From contig JAUMUB010000006.1 of NCBI GenBank assembly GCA_030530905.1, positions 1 through 20,272 of the forward strand: 20,272 bases of DNA, read 5' to 3'. A program made the position numbers and the translations under genes. Positions 8,181-15,598 of the stretch are shown in pieces; the stretch's first letter is position 1; the number at the start of each line of letters is the position of its first letter. This DNA comes from Bifidobacteriaceae bacterium (GTDB lineage Bacteria > Actinomycetota > Actinomycetes > Actinomycetales > Bifidobacteriaceae). Below the pieces are notes generated by a model, which saw only the letters and a program-made list of their open reading frames with translations, made no database searches and had not been told where the DNA came from.

Positions 8181-9530
8181 TTATTGGTACGAATTCATCC
8201 ACGCGGTTCCACGCGCGCGTAGCCCATTGCAGATTGCTCTGCCTCCTATGAAACTGATACAGATGAGTAGCCATAAAAGTATGGTGCGGATGATTTGCGT
8301 TGAACTATATATTGTGCATAATTCATACATAATATATGCAGATGGAATGTATGCAAGAACAACAATTAAACAGGTTTTAGCTAGATATGTGTAATCTCCT
8401 GCTCCTATGAGTATGCCGTCTAAAGCCCACATCCATCCTGAAAGTGGTAAGAACAATCCTAGTACACACATGCCAGCAGTAATAAGCGTGATAACCGCAC
8501 TGTCATTACTGTAAAAGTGTGGTGTCGTGAAACCTAATATAATGAGTAGAACACCGATAAGTATACCGCTGTAAAATCCAACTTTTGCACAGTAATGTAA
8601 GAGATTTTGTGCTTGTTGCTTATGTTGTGCACCTAGTTCGTTTGCAACTAAGGCTTGTCCAGCTATAGCAATTGCATCAAGCATGTTCATGACAAAGTTA
8701 AAATGAGCGTTCACAACTTGATAGCTTGCAAGCACTTGTGCGCCCATATTAGTGGCGAGAATGATGTTAGTAACAAGTGCGGTACGCATTGCAAGTGTTC
8801 GTAAAAATAACATAAAGCCATTTTGTGCTGTTGATACTATGCTTTTGACTTGTGGCATAATATTAGCTTTGAGTTTTCGCGCCCACGTGAATGCTGGAAT
8901 GGCAACAATAAGACCCATAACCCACTGTGCGATGAATGTGGCATAGCCTGATCCTGCGATGCCAAGATGTAGGCCAAACACAAACGCTAAGTCTAGTAGA
9001 ATGTTGACAGCAGTTCCAACACATGCGGCGATAAGAGGCAATGATGCTTTGTTTGCAGCTCGAAAAATTCCGTTTGCAGCGTAGACCAGCAAAGCGCCAG
9101 GTACGCCAAATACCATCGTGTGAATATATGTTACTGAGTTATCTAATATTTCACCGCGTGCTCCTAGAACATAGCTCATTGGTTCTGCGAATAAAAAGAG
9201 AATGATGCTTATTGCTATGCCAATGCTTAGTGCTAACCAGATACCGTTAATCCCCGTTTCTAAAGCTTGCTTACGTTTGCCGGCTCCCATGAGTGTGCCA
9301 ACTTGTGAAGTAGTGCCGTATGCTAAAAATACGCATAATCCAACTGCTGTGAGTATAAGGCCTGATCCGATAGATAAACCACTAAGCGCCTGCGTGCTAA
9401 TATGTCCGACAATCGCTGTGTCAACGAGTACGAGTGCTGATTCTGCGAAGAGTTGACCGAAAGTTGGTATTGCTATGCTGAGAATTTTTTTATTTAATTC
9501 ACGTGTTGCTGTCACGGATCGTGTGCTCAT
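8181..9530 (-). CDS. MATE-family multidrug/toxin exporter (DinF-like)
   Basis: This twelve-helix cation-coupled efflux protein opens with the MATE signature ILSIAIPTFGQLFAES, then VDTAIVGHIS and LSGLSIG. A two-fold repeat is recognisable: the second half starts around FLRTLAMRTALVTNI and ASYQVVN. The overall pattern is closest to the DinF/NorM-like branch. The open frame extends 30 codons further to an ATG at 9620. That extension (PLDKIYEPDIASV) is polar and atypical, has no Shine-Dalgarno and runs into DnaA-box-like DNA. I therefore start at the ATG ending at 9530, which gives 449 residues, the usual length. That ATG sits 7 nt from an extended -10 box. The substrate is unknown. The gene diverges from dnaB and converges on brnQ. 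Confidence 0.88.
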   Translation of the reverse strand: MSTRSVTATRELNKKILSIAIPTFGQLFAESALVLVDTAIVGHISTQALSGLSIGSGLILTAVGLCVFLAYGTTSQVGTLMGAGKRKQALETGINGIWLALSIGIAISIILFLFAEPMSYVLGARGEILDNSVTYIHTMVFGVPGALLVYAANGIFRAANKASLPLIAACVGTAVNILLDLAFVFGLHLGIAGSGYATFIAQWVMGLIVAIPAFTWARKLKANIMPQVKSIVSTAQNGFMLFLRTLAMRTALVTNIILATNMGAQVLASYQVVNAHFNFVMNMLDAIAIAGQALVANELGAQHKQQAQNLLHYCAKVGFYSGILIGVLLIILGFTTPHFYSNDSAVITLITAGMCVLGLFLPLSGWMWALDGILIGAGDYTYLAKTCLIVVLAYIPSAYIMYELCTIYSSTQIIRTILLWLLICISFIGGRAICNGLRARGTAWMNSYQ

Positions 9531-9537
9531 GGATGAT

Positions 9538-9546
9538 ATTGTAGCA
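9538..9546 (-). promoter_or_regulatory. Extended -10 box (TGC-TACAAT) giving a leaderless MATE transcript
   Basis: On the minus strand TACAAT (9538-9543) is preceded by TGC, an extended -10 element, and followed by exactly 7 nt and then the chosen ATG. No -35 match lies at the right distance, which an extended -10 can offset. No Shine-Dalgarno is present, in keeping with a leaderless mRNA. Confidence 0.45.
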
Positions 9547-9612
9547 ACGCTTGCAATATCAGGTTCATAAATCTTGTCAAGTGGCTGAAAAAATCCTGAG
9601 TGATAACATATG

Positions 9613-9750
9613 TTGTACACAGACTTATCCCCAATATGTGTATAAATAAGTCTGATATATCAAGATTTTGTAAGAAAATGTGGATAACTTATATTGCTTG
9701 TCCACAAAAGCCTATCGGTGTGTTGAATTTATAGAGTAGAATGTGGATAA
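9613..9750. promoter_or_regulatory. Cluster of six DnaA boxes upstream of dnaB
   Basis: Matches to TTWTNCACA or near relatives: TTGTACACA (9613-9621, +), TTATCCCCA (9625-9633, +), TTATACACA (9637-9645, -), TTATCCACA (9679-9687, -), TTGTCCACA (9698-9706, +) and TTATCCACA (9742-9750, -). The first three start exactly 12 bp apart. The two perfect boxes lie in identical 14-bp contexts (9677-9690, 9740-9753) 63 bp apart. The flanks are A/T-rich. This could be DnaA control of dnaB, a DnaA titration site, or part of a replication origin, although neither dnaA nor dnaN is in the window. Confidence 0.72.
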
Positions 9751-9803
9751 CTTTTGTGTCCTTGTAAAGACTTGGAAAATATTGTAAAAAGAGTAGTTTC
9801 GCG

Positions 9804-9832
9804 CTCGCAGTGTTCTTATGTGTTCATATACT
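9804..9832 (+). promoter_or_regulatory. Promoter of dnaB with leaderless geometry
   Basis: TATACT (9827-9832) lies exactly 7 nt before the dnaB ATG at 9840, so transcription should start at or next to the A of the start codon. The -35 position (CTCGCA, 9804-9809, 17-nt spacer) is a weak match. No Shine-Dalgarno exists upstream of the ATG, which supports a leaderless message. Confidence 0.5.
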
Positions 9833-9839
9833 TTAATAT

Positions 9840-11237
9840 ATGGCAAATAATTCTCAAGAAAATATGTACGATTTAATGCAACTACAAAACACTGCATTGC
9901 TTGATAATCGTATACCGCCACATGATGATGAAGCAGAAATGTCTGTGTTAGGCGGCATGATCCAAAGCCAAGACGCGATTGGTGAGGTCATTGAAGTACT
10001 TGAGGCTGATGACTTTTATCAACCAAAACATCAAATAATATATCAAGCAATAATAGATTTATTCTCCTCAGGAGAAGCAGTTGATGTGGTTATTTTAGCA
10101 AGAGAATTATTGAACCATAATAATCTTGAAAAAGTTGGCGGTTCAGACTATCTACATCAGCTTATTATCACTGTTCCAACCGCTGCAAACGCTGTTTACT
10201 ATGCGCAAATCGTGCGCCAAAATGCAATTTTGCGTAATATTATTAATGCTGGTACGAAAATTGTGCAGATGGGATACAGTGCTAATGGTTTAAGCGCGGA
10301 AGATGTATTGAACACTGCGCAATCGTTTATGTATGACGTAGGCAGCGGTAAGATTCGTCAAGACTACGCTTCAATTCAGAACATAACCCAAGAAGTTTTA
10401 GACCAGTTAGATAAAATTCAGAACGGCCAAATTAATGTTGGCGTACCAACTGGTTTTAGGGAGATTGATGAAGTAACTCAAGGTTTGCAGCCTGGTCAAC
10501 TTGTGATTGTTGCAGGTAGGCCAGCAATGGGTAAGTCAACTCTTGCTGTGGATTTCGTGCGTTCAGCCGCGTTACATCACGATATGCCTAGTATTATTTT
10601 CAACTTGGAAATGAGTAAGACTGAAGTTGCAAAAAGAATTATTGCAGCAGAAACTAATATTCCGTTAACTGCATTGAATCACCCTGAGGATCTCACTCCA
10701 GAGAGATGGAATACATTAAATAATTGCTGGACTAATATGAAGGATAAGCCTTTATATATTGACGATAGCGCCAATATGAGTTTGATGGAAATTCGCGCAA
10801 AATGCCGTACATTAAAAAGTAAAGGTGATTTAAAACTTATTGTTATTGATTACTTGCAGTTAATGAGTTCTGGTAAACGTGTAGAAAGCCGTCAGCAAGA
10901 AGTTTCCGAGTTTTCACGTGCTCTAAAGTTGCTCGCAAAAGAATTGGAAGTCCCTGTGGTGGCATTAAGCCAGTTAAATCGTGGACCTGAGAATCGTGGT
11001 GATAAGAAGCCTCAGCTGTCTGATTTGCGTGAATCTGGCTCTATTGAGCAGGATGCAGACGTGGTATTCTTGGTACATCGCCCTGATTACTACAATGTTG
11101 ATGATCGTCCAGGCGAAGCAGATGTGATTATGGCTAAGCATCGTAACGGTCCAACCGGTTCATTCCCATTGGCATTCCTTGGTGCAAACTCTAAATTCCA
11201 GGATATGGCCCCAGATCAGCTGCAAGGGGATTTCTAA
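9840..11237 (+). CDS. dnaB: Replicative DNA helicase DnaB
   Basis: This hexameric helicase unwinds DNA ahead of the replisome, moving 5' to 3' on the lagging strand and recruiting primase. It has 465 residues, a full and intein-free form. The N-terminal primase-interacting domain (about 25-130) starts with PPHDDEAEMSVLGGM. After a linker, the RecA-like motor has Walker A GRPAMGKST (226-234), Walker B IDYLQLM (336-342), LSQLNR (376-381) and the arginine finger in AKHRNGPTG (Arg435). The start ATG has no Shine-Dalgarno and probably begins a leaderless mRNA. The upstream DnaA boxes suggest coupling to initiation. It is followed after 2 nt by murT, an association of replication with wall synthesis; co-transcription is inferred from spacing only. 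Confidence 0.97.
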   Translation: MANNSQENMYDLMQLQNTALLDNRIPPHDDEAEMSVLGGMIQSQDAIGEVIEVLEADDFYQPKHQIIYQAIIDLFSSGEAVDVVILARELLNHNNLEKVGGSDYLHQLIITVPTAANAVYYAQIVRQNAILRNIINAGTKIVQMGYSANGLSAEDVLNTAQSFMYDVGSGKIRQDYASIQNITQEVLDQLDKIQNGQINVGVPTGFREIDEVTQGLQPGQLVIVAGRPAMGKSTLAVDFVRSAALHHDMPSIIFNLEMSKTEVAKRIIAAETNIPLTALNHPEDLTPERWNTLNNCWTNMKDKPLYIDDSANMSLMEIRAKCRTLKSKGDLKLIVIDYLQLMSSGKRVESRQQEVSEFSRALKLLAKELEVPVVALSQLNRGPENRGDKKPQLSDLRESGSIEQDADVVFLVHRPDYYNVDDRPGEADVIMAKHRNGPTGSFPLAFLGANSKFQDMAPDQLQGDF

Positions 11238-11239
11238 AA

Positions 11240-12559
11240 ATGTCGAATAAGCCTTGGCATGCTATTTTTACGCCTACTATTGGTAAGAGTATTCGCTATG
11301 CTGCAAAAATGTTGAAGCATGGGGGAAGCGCATTTCCGGGTAAAATTGTTGAGCAAATTGATGCTGGCTTTTTAGCAAGAACACTTTCTGCATTGCCGTA
11401 CGGAGTAGTGCTTGTTTCGGGTACAAATGGTAAAACAACAACTACTCGAATGGTTGCAAGCATGTTTGAATCCTTGGGGTTGCGAGTTTTTACTAATCCT
11501 ACTGGTTCAAATTTCACGCGTGGTGTAGTGTCTGCGCTATTGCAAGAGGTGACTTTATCTGGTGTTCTTCACGCTGATATTGCCGTTTTAGAATTGGATG
11601 AGGCTTATGCTGTACACTTTGTGAAGCAGATTAAGCCGCGATACACATTGTTATTAAATGTAATGCGTGATCAACTTGACCGATTTGGTGAGATTGATAA
11701 TACGGCAAAATTATTGAAAACCGTTGCTGAGAATACAACTGACACAATAATTCTCAACCGTGAAGATCCAAGAATTTCAGCAATCTCAAATACTATTCCT
11801 GAGCAAGTTCATGTGTCATACTTTGGATTAGATCCACAAATTGCGTCTAAGTTCCCAACTGATGATACTTTGCATGACCGCCAAATGCATAAGCAACATG
11901 TTCAAACCTCAGTTCCAAAACACGATGCAGATGTTGAACTAGTTTCGTTTGCTGAACATTCAGGTACGTTCCGCATTAATGGTGAAGAGGTTTCAACATC
12001 TTTGCGCATTAATGGCATGTATAATATTTTTAATGCAGCGGCAGCGGCAGCAACAATTCGTGCTGTATTGCGTGAAAATCCACCTTCAACTCAGGAACTT
12101 TTGCAAGCATTGAGTAATGTTACTCCTGCCTTTGGCCGAGGTGAAGTAATTGAAGTAAATGGTCAGCCAGTGGAATTGTTGTTGGTAAAAAATCCTATTG
12201 GCTTTAGTCTTGCATTACAATCATTTCCGCCAGATAACACAAGCACTATGATTGCAATTGGCGATGAGTACGCTGACGGTCGTGATATGAGCTGGTTGTG
12301 GGATGTAGATTTTACCAGCTTGCATGATGGTGTGCGCATGGTGACAGGCGCACGTGCCTGGGATATGACTTTGCGTCTTGCATATGATCAAGTTCCTGTT
12401 GTGGCAACGAATACGAATATTGAGGAAGCATTACACGAGTTTTTAGTAAATGGAGAAAATAAGCCTAAGCATATTTTCTGCACATACACCACCATGCTTC
12501 ATATTCGCGCCTTACTATCACAATATGCTCATGTCGAGGATGTTGGAGTTGGTAAATAA
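11240..12559 (+). CDS. murT: Lipid II isoglutaminyl synthase, Mur-ligase-like subunit MurT
   Basis: With GatD, this enzyme converts the D-glutamate of lipid II to D-isoglutamine using ATP and ammonia from glutamine, on the cytoplasmic side of the membrane. It has 439 residues. The Mur-ligase central domain has the P-loop SGTNGKTTTTR (60-70), NPTGSN (86-91) and VLELDEA (116-122). The C-terminal DUF1727 domain has KNPIGF (317-322) and ADGRDMSWLWD (345-355), whose aspartates include the residue thought to complete the catalytic triad. The cysteine-rich zinc ribbon found in the Staphylococcus aureus MurT structure is absent: the corresponding stretch (about 190-260) contains no cysteine. An AGGGGA Shine-Dalgarno lies in the end of dnaB. 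The stop overlaps the gatD start by 1 nt, so the subunits are probably made by coupled translation. Confidence 0.93.
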   Translation: MSNKPWHAIFTPTIGKSIRYAAKMLKHGGSAFPGKIVEQIDAGFLARTLSALPYGVVLVSGTNGKTTTTRMVASMFESLGLRVFTNPTGSNFTRGVVSALLQEVTLSGVLHADIAVLELDEAYAVHFVKQIKPRYTLLLNVMRDQLDRFGEIDNTAKLLKTVAENTTDTIILNREDPRISAISNTIPEQVHVSYFGLDPQIASKFPTDDTLHDRQMHKQHVQTSVPKHDADVELVSFAEHSGTFRINGEEVSTSLRINGMYNIFNAAAAAATIRAVLRENPPSTQELLQALSNVTPAFGRGEVIEVNGQPVELLLVKNPIGFSLALQSFPPDNTSTMIAIGDEYADGRDMSWLWDVDFTSLHDGVRMVTGARAWDMTLRLAYDQVPVVATNTNIEEALHEFLVNGENKPKHIFCTYTTMLHIRALLSQYAHVEDVGVGK

Positions 12560-13323
12560 TGTCTTCAAATAATCAGAATTTAGCAAAACCTGTTATTCAT
12601 ATCATGTCCTTGTATCCCAAAGACATGAATATTTACGGCGATTACGGTAATGTGCAAACAATAATTCGTCGTTGTGAAATGTTTGGTTATGATCCGATTG
12701 TTCATGAATATAATCAGGGCGATGAATGGCCTGAGCAGATTGACATGGTACTCGGTGGCGGAGGTCAAGATACTGGCCAGAAAAAAATTTTAGAAGATCT
12801 GCATGAGAAAGCACAAAAACTTCAGCAATTAGCTGATGATGACGTTCCAATGTTAATGATTTGCGGCTTATATCAATTATTCGGAGAGTATTTTGATACT
12901 ATTGACGGCGATCGGCTTGAAGGTATTGGTATATTTAATGCGCATACTGTTGGTAATAAACAGCGTATTATTGGTAATATTGTGACGAATAGTAAAGAGT
13001 TTGGCAGAATAATTGGATATGAAAATCATTCTGGTCAGACCTTCTTGCACTCTGAAACTGATGCTTTAGGTTTTGTTGATAATCCTTTATATGGAAATAA
13101 TCCACAAGATACTACTGAGGGTGCAAGGTATAAGCATGTTATTGGCACGTACTTGCATGGTTCTTTACTGCCAAAGAATCCGAATATTGCAGACTATCTA
13201 ATCAAGAATGCAGCCATGCATAGATACGGTTCTTATGAGCCAACTATTGATGAACAGTTAAGTCAGCAATATGATGAGATTATTAAAAATGCTCGCAATA
13301 TTGCAATGAGTAGACCTCGATAA
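12559..13323 (+). CDS. gatD: Lipid II isoglutaminyl synthase, glutamine amidotransferase subunit GatD
   Basis: This class I (triad-type) glutaminase supplies ammonia to MurT. The 254-residue protein starts with IMSLYPKDMNIYGDYGN, the usual opening of GatD/CobQ-like amidotransferases. GGGGQD (66-71) helps shape the active site. The nucleophile is Cys102 in MICGLYQ, where most relatives have CGGYQ, and the histidine is His200 in YLHGSLLPKNP. As in other GatD proteins no conventional glutamate follows the histidine, since the third triad residue is supplied by MurT. TAATG joins it to murT. D-isoglutamine amidation is needed for efficient cross-linking in many Gram-positives. Confidence 0.94.
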   Translation: MSSNNQNLAKPVIHIMSLYPKDMNIYGDYGNVQTIIRRCEMFGYDPIVHEYNQGDEWPEQIDMVLGGGGQDTGQKKILEDLHEKAQKLQQLADDDVPMLMICGLYQLFGEYFDTIDGDRLEGIGIFNAHTVGNKQRIIGNIVTNSKEFGRIIGYENHSGQTFLHSETDALGFVDNPLYGNNPQDTTEGARYKHVIGTYLHGSLLPKNPNIADYLIKNAAMHRYGSYEPTIDEQLSQQYDEIIKNARNIAMSRPR

Positions 13324-13336
13324 ATAGCTGATTTTT

Positions 13337-13361
13337 ATCGAATAATATTATGTTATTCGGT
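13337..13361. terminator. Weak A/T-rich hairpin after gatD
   Basis: CGAATAA (13339-13345) pairs with TTATTCG (13353-13359), extendable by a G-U and an A-T pair, 16 nt after the gatD stop. There is no real U-run behind it, so it may only slow or partly end dnaB-murT-gatD transcription. The remaining 140 bp up to the next gene are A/T-rich, with a TAGAAT at 13441-13446 as the only -10-like hexamer noticed. Confidence 0.35.
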
Positions 13362-13500
13362 ATTAATATACCTGTTGGATTACGTATTTAAGCAAACTGT
13401 ATGCTGTTGTTTACGTATCGTATAGGTAGGTTTACTAGGATAGAATAAGCAAAAGGTATGAGTTCTTAGTAAAGTTCTTGTACAGATTACAGGAGGCAAT

Positions 13501-14517
13501 ATGTCAGGTAAATTAATGAAAACTTTTCTTGCAGGTGCTGCTCTTGTGGGTGCTGGCGCTTGGGCTGTAGCTCCACGTAGTTTTAATGACCGCCGCAAGA
13601 ATTTTGTATCCGGCGTTCCAGATGTATGGTATGCACATCGTGGATTACATGATGCTGGTTCAGGCTTAAGCCGCACGGGTGAAGAAGTAGACGAGTATAT
13701 TGAATATACGCGTAAGATGGCAGCTAAAGCAGGTTTTGGAGATGTATCCTATGAGGGTTCAATTGCTCCTGAGAATTCTTTAGCTTCGTTTGCTGCAGCA
13801 TGTGAGGCTGGTTACGGTATTGAACTTGATATTCAAATAACAGATGATCTGCAAGTTGTTGTATGTCATGATAGTACTTTGCAACGTGTCGCAGGCGTTG
13901 ATAAACGTATTAGCGAATCGACTTATGATGAGCTTAAAGATATTGTGCTATTTCCAGCTCCTAATAAAGCTGGTTCGCCAAGTGTAACTGTTGATGGTGA
14001 TAAGCAACAATCTTACGAACAACATGTTCCATTATTGTCAGATGTGTTAGAGCTAGTTAATGGGCGAGTCCCATTAATTATTGAATATAAGTTTGATGAT
14101 AATACTGTGTGGAATGATGATAATGAGGAATTTATGAGAGTAGCTCATGAAATTCTTAGTGCTTATAATGGTGATTACGTTATTGAGTCATTCCATCCAG
14201 GTGCTTTATTATGGTATCGTCGCAATGCTCCTGAGATTACTCGTGGTCAGCTCGCTAGTAAGCCTCGTCCTATTACTGCTGGTGTACCTCAATTCTTGCT
14301 TGGCTCTCTTGCATGTAACTTCTTAAGTCGTCCTGATTTTATTGCGTATAATTGGACTGGTGATGATTTACCTCAGGTGCGTGCTGCGCGTAATCTTGGA
14401 GCTTTGAATGTGTCATGGACTGTACGATCTCATGAAGAGCTAAATGCATGTCATCTTAATTTTGATCGTCATATTTTTGAATGTTTTATTCCTGATAGCG
14501 TTCATAATGTTGAGTAA
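13501..14517 (+). CDS. Glycerophosphodiester phosphodiesterase, membrane-anchored (GDPD family)
   Basis: This enzyme hydrolyses glycerophosphodiesters, such as deacylated phospholipids, to glycerol 3-phosphate and an alcohol. The 338-residue protein has an N-terminal hydrophobic stretch (about 7-24) after a lysine, which fits a single membrane anchor. The GDPD barrel shows HRG (46-48), PENS (90-93), ELD (108-110) and the catalytic H-D pair (His123-Asp124), so the Mg2+/Ca2+ site and both catalytic histidines are present. About 40 residues separate HRG from PENS, longer than in compact bacterial members. AGGAGG at 13491-13496 fixes the start firmly. The gene follows gatD by 177 bp and ends at a strong shared terminator, so it is probably its own unit. 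Teichoic-acid-like or phospholipid substrates are equally possible. Confidence 0.92.
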   Translation: MSGKLMKTFLAGAALVGAGAWAVAPRSFNDRRKNFVSGVPDVWYAHRGLHDAGSGLSRTGEEVDEYIEYTRKMAAKAGFGDVSYEGSIAPENSLASFAAACEAGYGIELDIQITDDLQVVVCHDSTLQRVAGVDKRISESTYDELKDIVLFPAPNKAGSPSVTVDGDKQQSYEQHVPLLSDVLELVNGRVPLIIEYKFDDNTVWNDDNEEFMRVAHEILSAYNGDYVIESFHPGALLWYRRNAPEITRGQLASKPRPITAGVPQFLLGSLACNFLSRPDFIAYNWTGDDLPQVRAARNLGALNVSWTVRSHEELNACHLNFDRHIFECFIPDSVHNVE

Positions 14518-14572
14518 ATAGACGATAGTGTACAATTTCAGTATATTTTATTGTTTGCTGTGATTTTAATAT

Positions 14573-14607
14573 GATAATAGTTCCCACAATTTGTGGGAAC
14601 TATTATT
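14573..14607. terminator. Bidirectional terminator between the GDPD gene and upp
   Basis: AATAGTTCCCACAA (14576-14589) is followed one base later by its exact reverse complement (14591-14604), and two further A-T pairs extend the stem. A/T-rich tails lie on both sides (TTATTTTA on the right; the left flank supplies U-rich sequence on the minus strand). It serves two convergent genes. Confidence 0.88.
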
Positions 14608-14634
14608 TTAAGATTGGCTTATGAGTAAAAGTTA

Positions 14635-15273
14635 TTAGTCAGCTAAACCGTATAAACGATCGCCTGCATCACCCAAACCAGGAACAATATATGCTTGCTC
14701 GTTGAGTTTCTCATCAATTGCGCATACAACAACTTTGAAATCGATGCTTGGATCAATATCTTTTTCTACTCGTTCTAATCCTTCAGGTGCTGCAAGAATA
14801 TTGATTGCAGTAACATCTTTTGCGCCACGCTCAGCAAGATAATGAGTAGCAGCAACAAGAGTGCCACCTGTTGCAAGCATTGGATCGAGTAAGAAGCACT
14901 GGCGATCTGTTAAATCGTCTGGCAAACGGTTTGCATATGTGACAATATCGAGGGTCTGCTCGTCACGCTTCATACCTAAGAAGCCAACTTCTGCTGTAGG
15001 GAGTAGACGAGTCATGCCGTCAAGCATACCAAGACCAGCGCGTAAGATTGGTACAACCATTGGACGAGGTGTGGCAATATGCTTGCCTACCATTGGGCAT
15101 ATTGGGGTTTCGATATTTCGGTCAACAATTTCCAAGTTACGAGTTGCCTCATATGCTTCGAGCATAACAAGTTCAGATACTAACTCGCGGAAAGTGTTTG
15201 AAGGAGTATTCTTATCACGTAAAACAGTGAGCTTGTGTTCAACAAGAGGATGATCTAAAACATGTAATTCCAT
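14635..15273 (-). CDS. upp: Uracil phosphoribosyltransferase
   Basis: This cytosolic pyrimidine-salvage enzyme makes UMP and pyrophosphate from uracil and PRPP. At 212 residues it has the normal length. VPILRAGLGML (74-84) and the PRPP loop LLDPMLATGG (128-137) are diagnostic, and the C-terminal YIVPGLGDAGDRLYG is the conserved uracil-binding segment. On the minus strand the ATG is 7 nt from a TATTCT box (15281-15286). The intervening AAGAAG is a poor Shine-Dalgarno, so the mRNA may be leaderless. A structured RNA element with its own promoter and terminator ends about 107 nt upstream on the same strand. A regulatory link is possible but not shown. Confidence 0.97.
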   Translation of the reverse strand: MELHVLDHPLVEHKLTVLRDKNTPSNTFRELVSELVMLEAYEATRNLEIVDRNIETPICPMVGKHIATPRPMVVPILRAGLGMLDGMTRLLPTAEVGFLGMKRDEQTLDIVTYANRLPDDLTDRQCFLLDPMLATGGTLVAATHYLAERGAKDVTAINILAAPEGLERVEKDIDPSIDFKVVVCAIDEKLNEQAYIVPGLGDAGDRLYGLAD

Positions 15274-15280
15274 ACTTCTT

Positions 15281-15286
15281 AGAATA
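15281..15286 (-). promoter_or_regulatory. Putative -10 box of upp
   Basis: TATTCT on the minus strand lies exactly 7 nt before the upp ATG, the same geometry as at dnaB, the MATE gene and ppk1. No convincing -35 hexamer is seen 16-18 nt upstream. Confidence 0.4.
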
Positions 15287-15381
15287 ACGCGTTCTATTCA
15301 CAAAATCGAATACTTTGACGTGCAAGCCATGTTGTTTAACAATACGTCATCATGAAATTAAAAATTTTAAAGTTGTTTGGA

Positions 15382-15472
15382 TAAAAACGCCAGACTGTGA
15401 AAGCGCCTGTCGGCGCAGAGGCCGCTCGCAGCGGCAAAGTTTGGAGCCCGGGGCTTAAGCACAGCTGGCGCT
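15382..15472 (-). ncRNA. Candidate small structured RNA, about 90 nt, three hairpins in a closed multibranch loop
   Basis: This GC-rich block stands out from A/T-rich surroundings and lies in a 325-bp gap without a gene. A closing stem pairs CGCCAG (15388-15393) with CTGGCG (15465-15470) and, after a one-base bulge, CTGTG (15395-15399) with CACAG (15460-15464). Inside are three hairpins: 15403-15416 (5 bp, 4-nt loop), 15421-15435 (6 bp, 3-nt loop) and 15445-15455 (4 bp). On the minus strand the closing stem ends in UUUUU (15387-15383), an intrinsic terminator. A consensus-like promoter ends 7 nt before the first G. It therefore has all parts of an independent small RNA gene. No tRNA, SRP, tmRNA or RNase P signature fits. 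It could instead be a terminator of the upstream operon, a leader of upp, or a dispersed repeat. Confidence 0.6.
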
Positions 15473-15478
15473 CAAAAT

Positions 15479-15507
15479 ATTATAAGGGATATCAATATTC
15501 AATTCAA
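15479..15507 (-). promoter_or_regulatory. Strong promoter of the candidate small RNA
   Basis: On the minus strand TTGAAT (15502-15507), a 17-nt spacer and a perfect TATAAT (15479-15484) direct a start at about 15472, the first bases of the structured element. It is the best sigma-70-type promoter I found in the window. The 91 bp between it and the upstream gene (15508-15598) are A/T-rich with nothing recognisable. Confidence 0.65.
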
Positions 15508-15598
15508 GTTTTTAAATACGGTTGAACTGAGTTTTAACACGAATTGTAATAATTTAGTTTTAGATAATTTCATAATAATATTAGGCGTTTTAGTATTA

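Noticed and set aside
9531..9620. 30-codon N-terminal extension of the MATE protein starting at an ATG at 9620
   Set aside because: It is polar and atypical for the family, has no Shine-Dalgarno, and the ATG at 9530 has a -10 box at leaderless distance and gives the usual protein length.
9613..9750. Calling the region oriC outright
   Set aside because: Box density is suggestive, but neither dnaA nor dnaN is present and GC skew over the genome cannot be judged from this window.
14861..15253. 130-residue plus-strand frame opposite upp
   Set aside because: It lies wholly antisense to the well-conserved upp gene and resembles no protein I know.
15388..15470. tRNA or SRP RNA
   Set aside because: It has no T-loop or anticodon arm geometry, no CCA-type end and no SRP apical motif; arm sizes do not fit either class.
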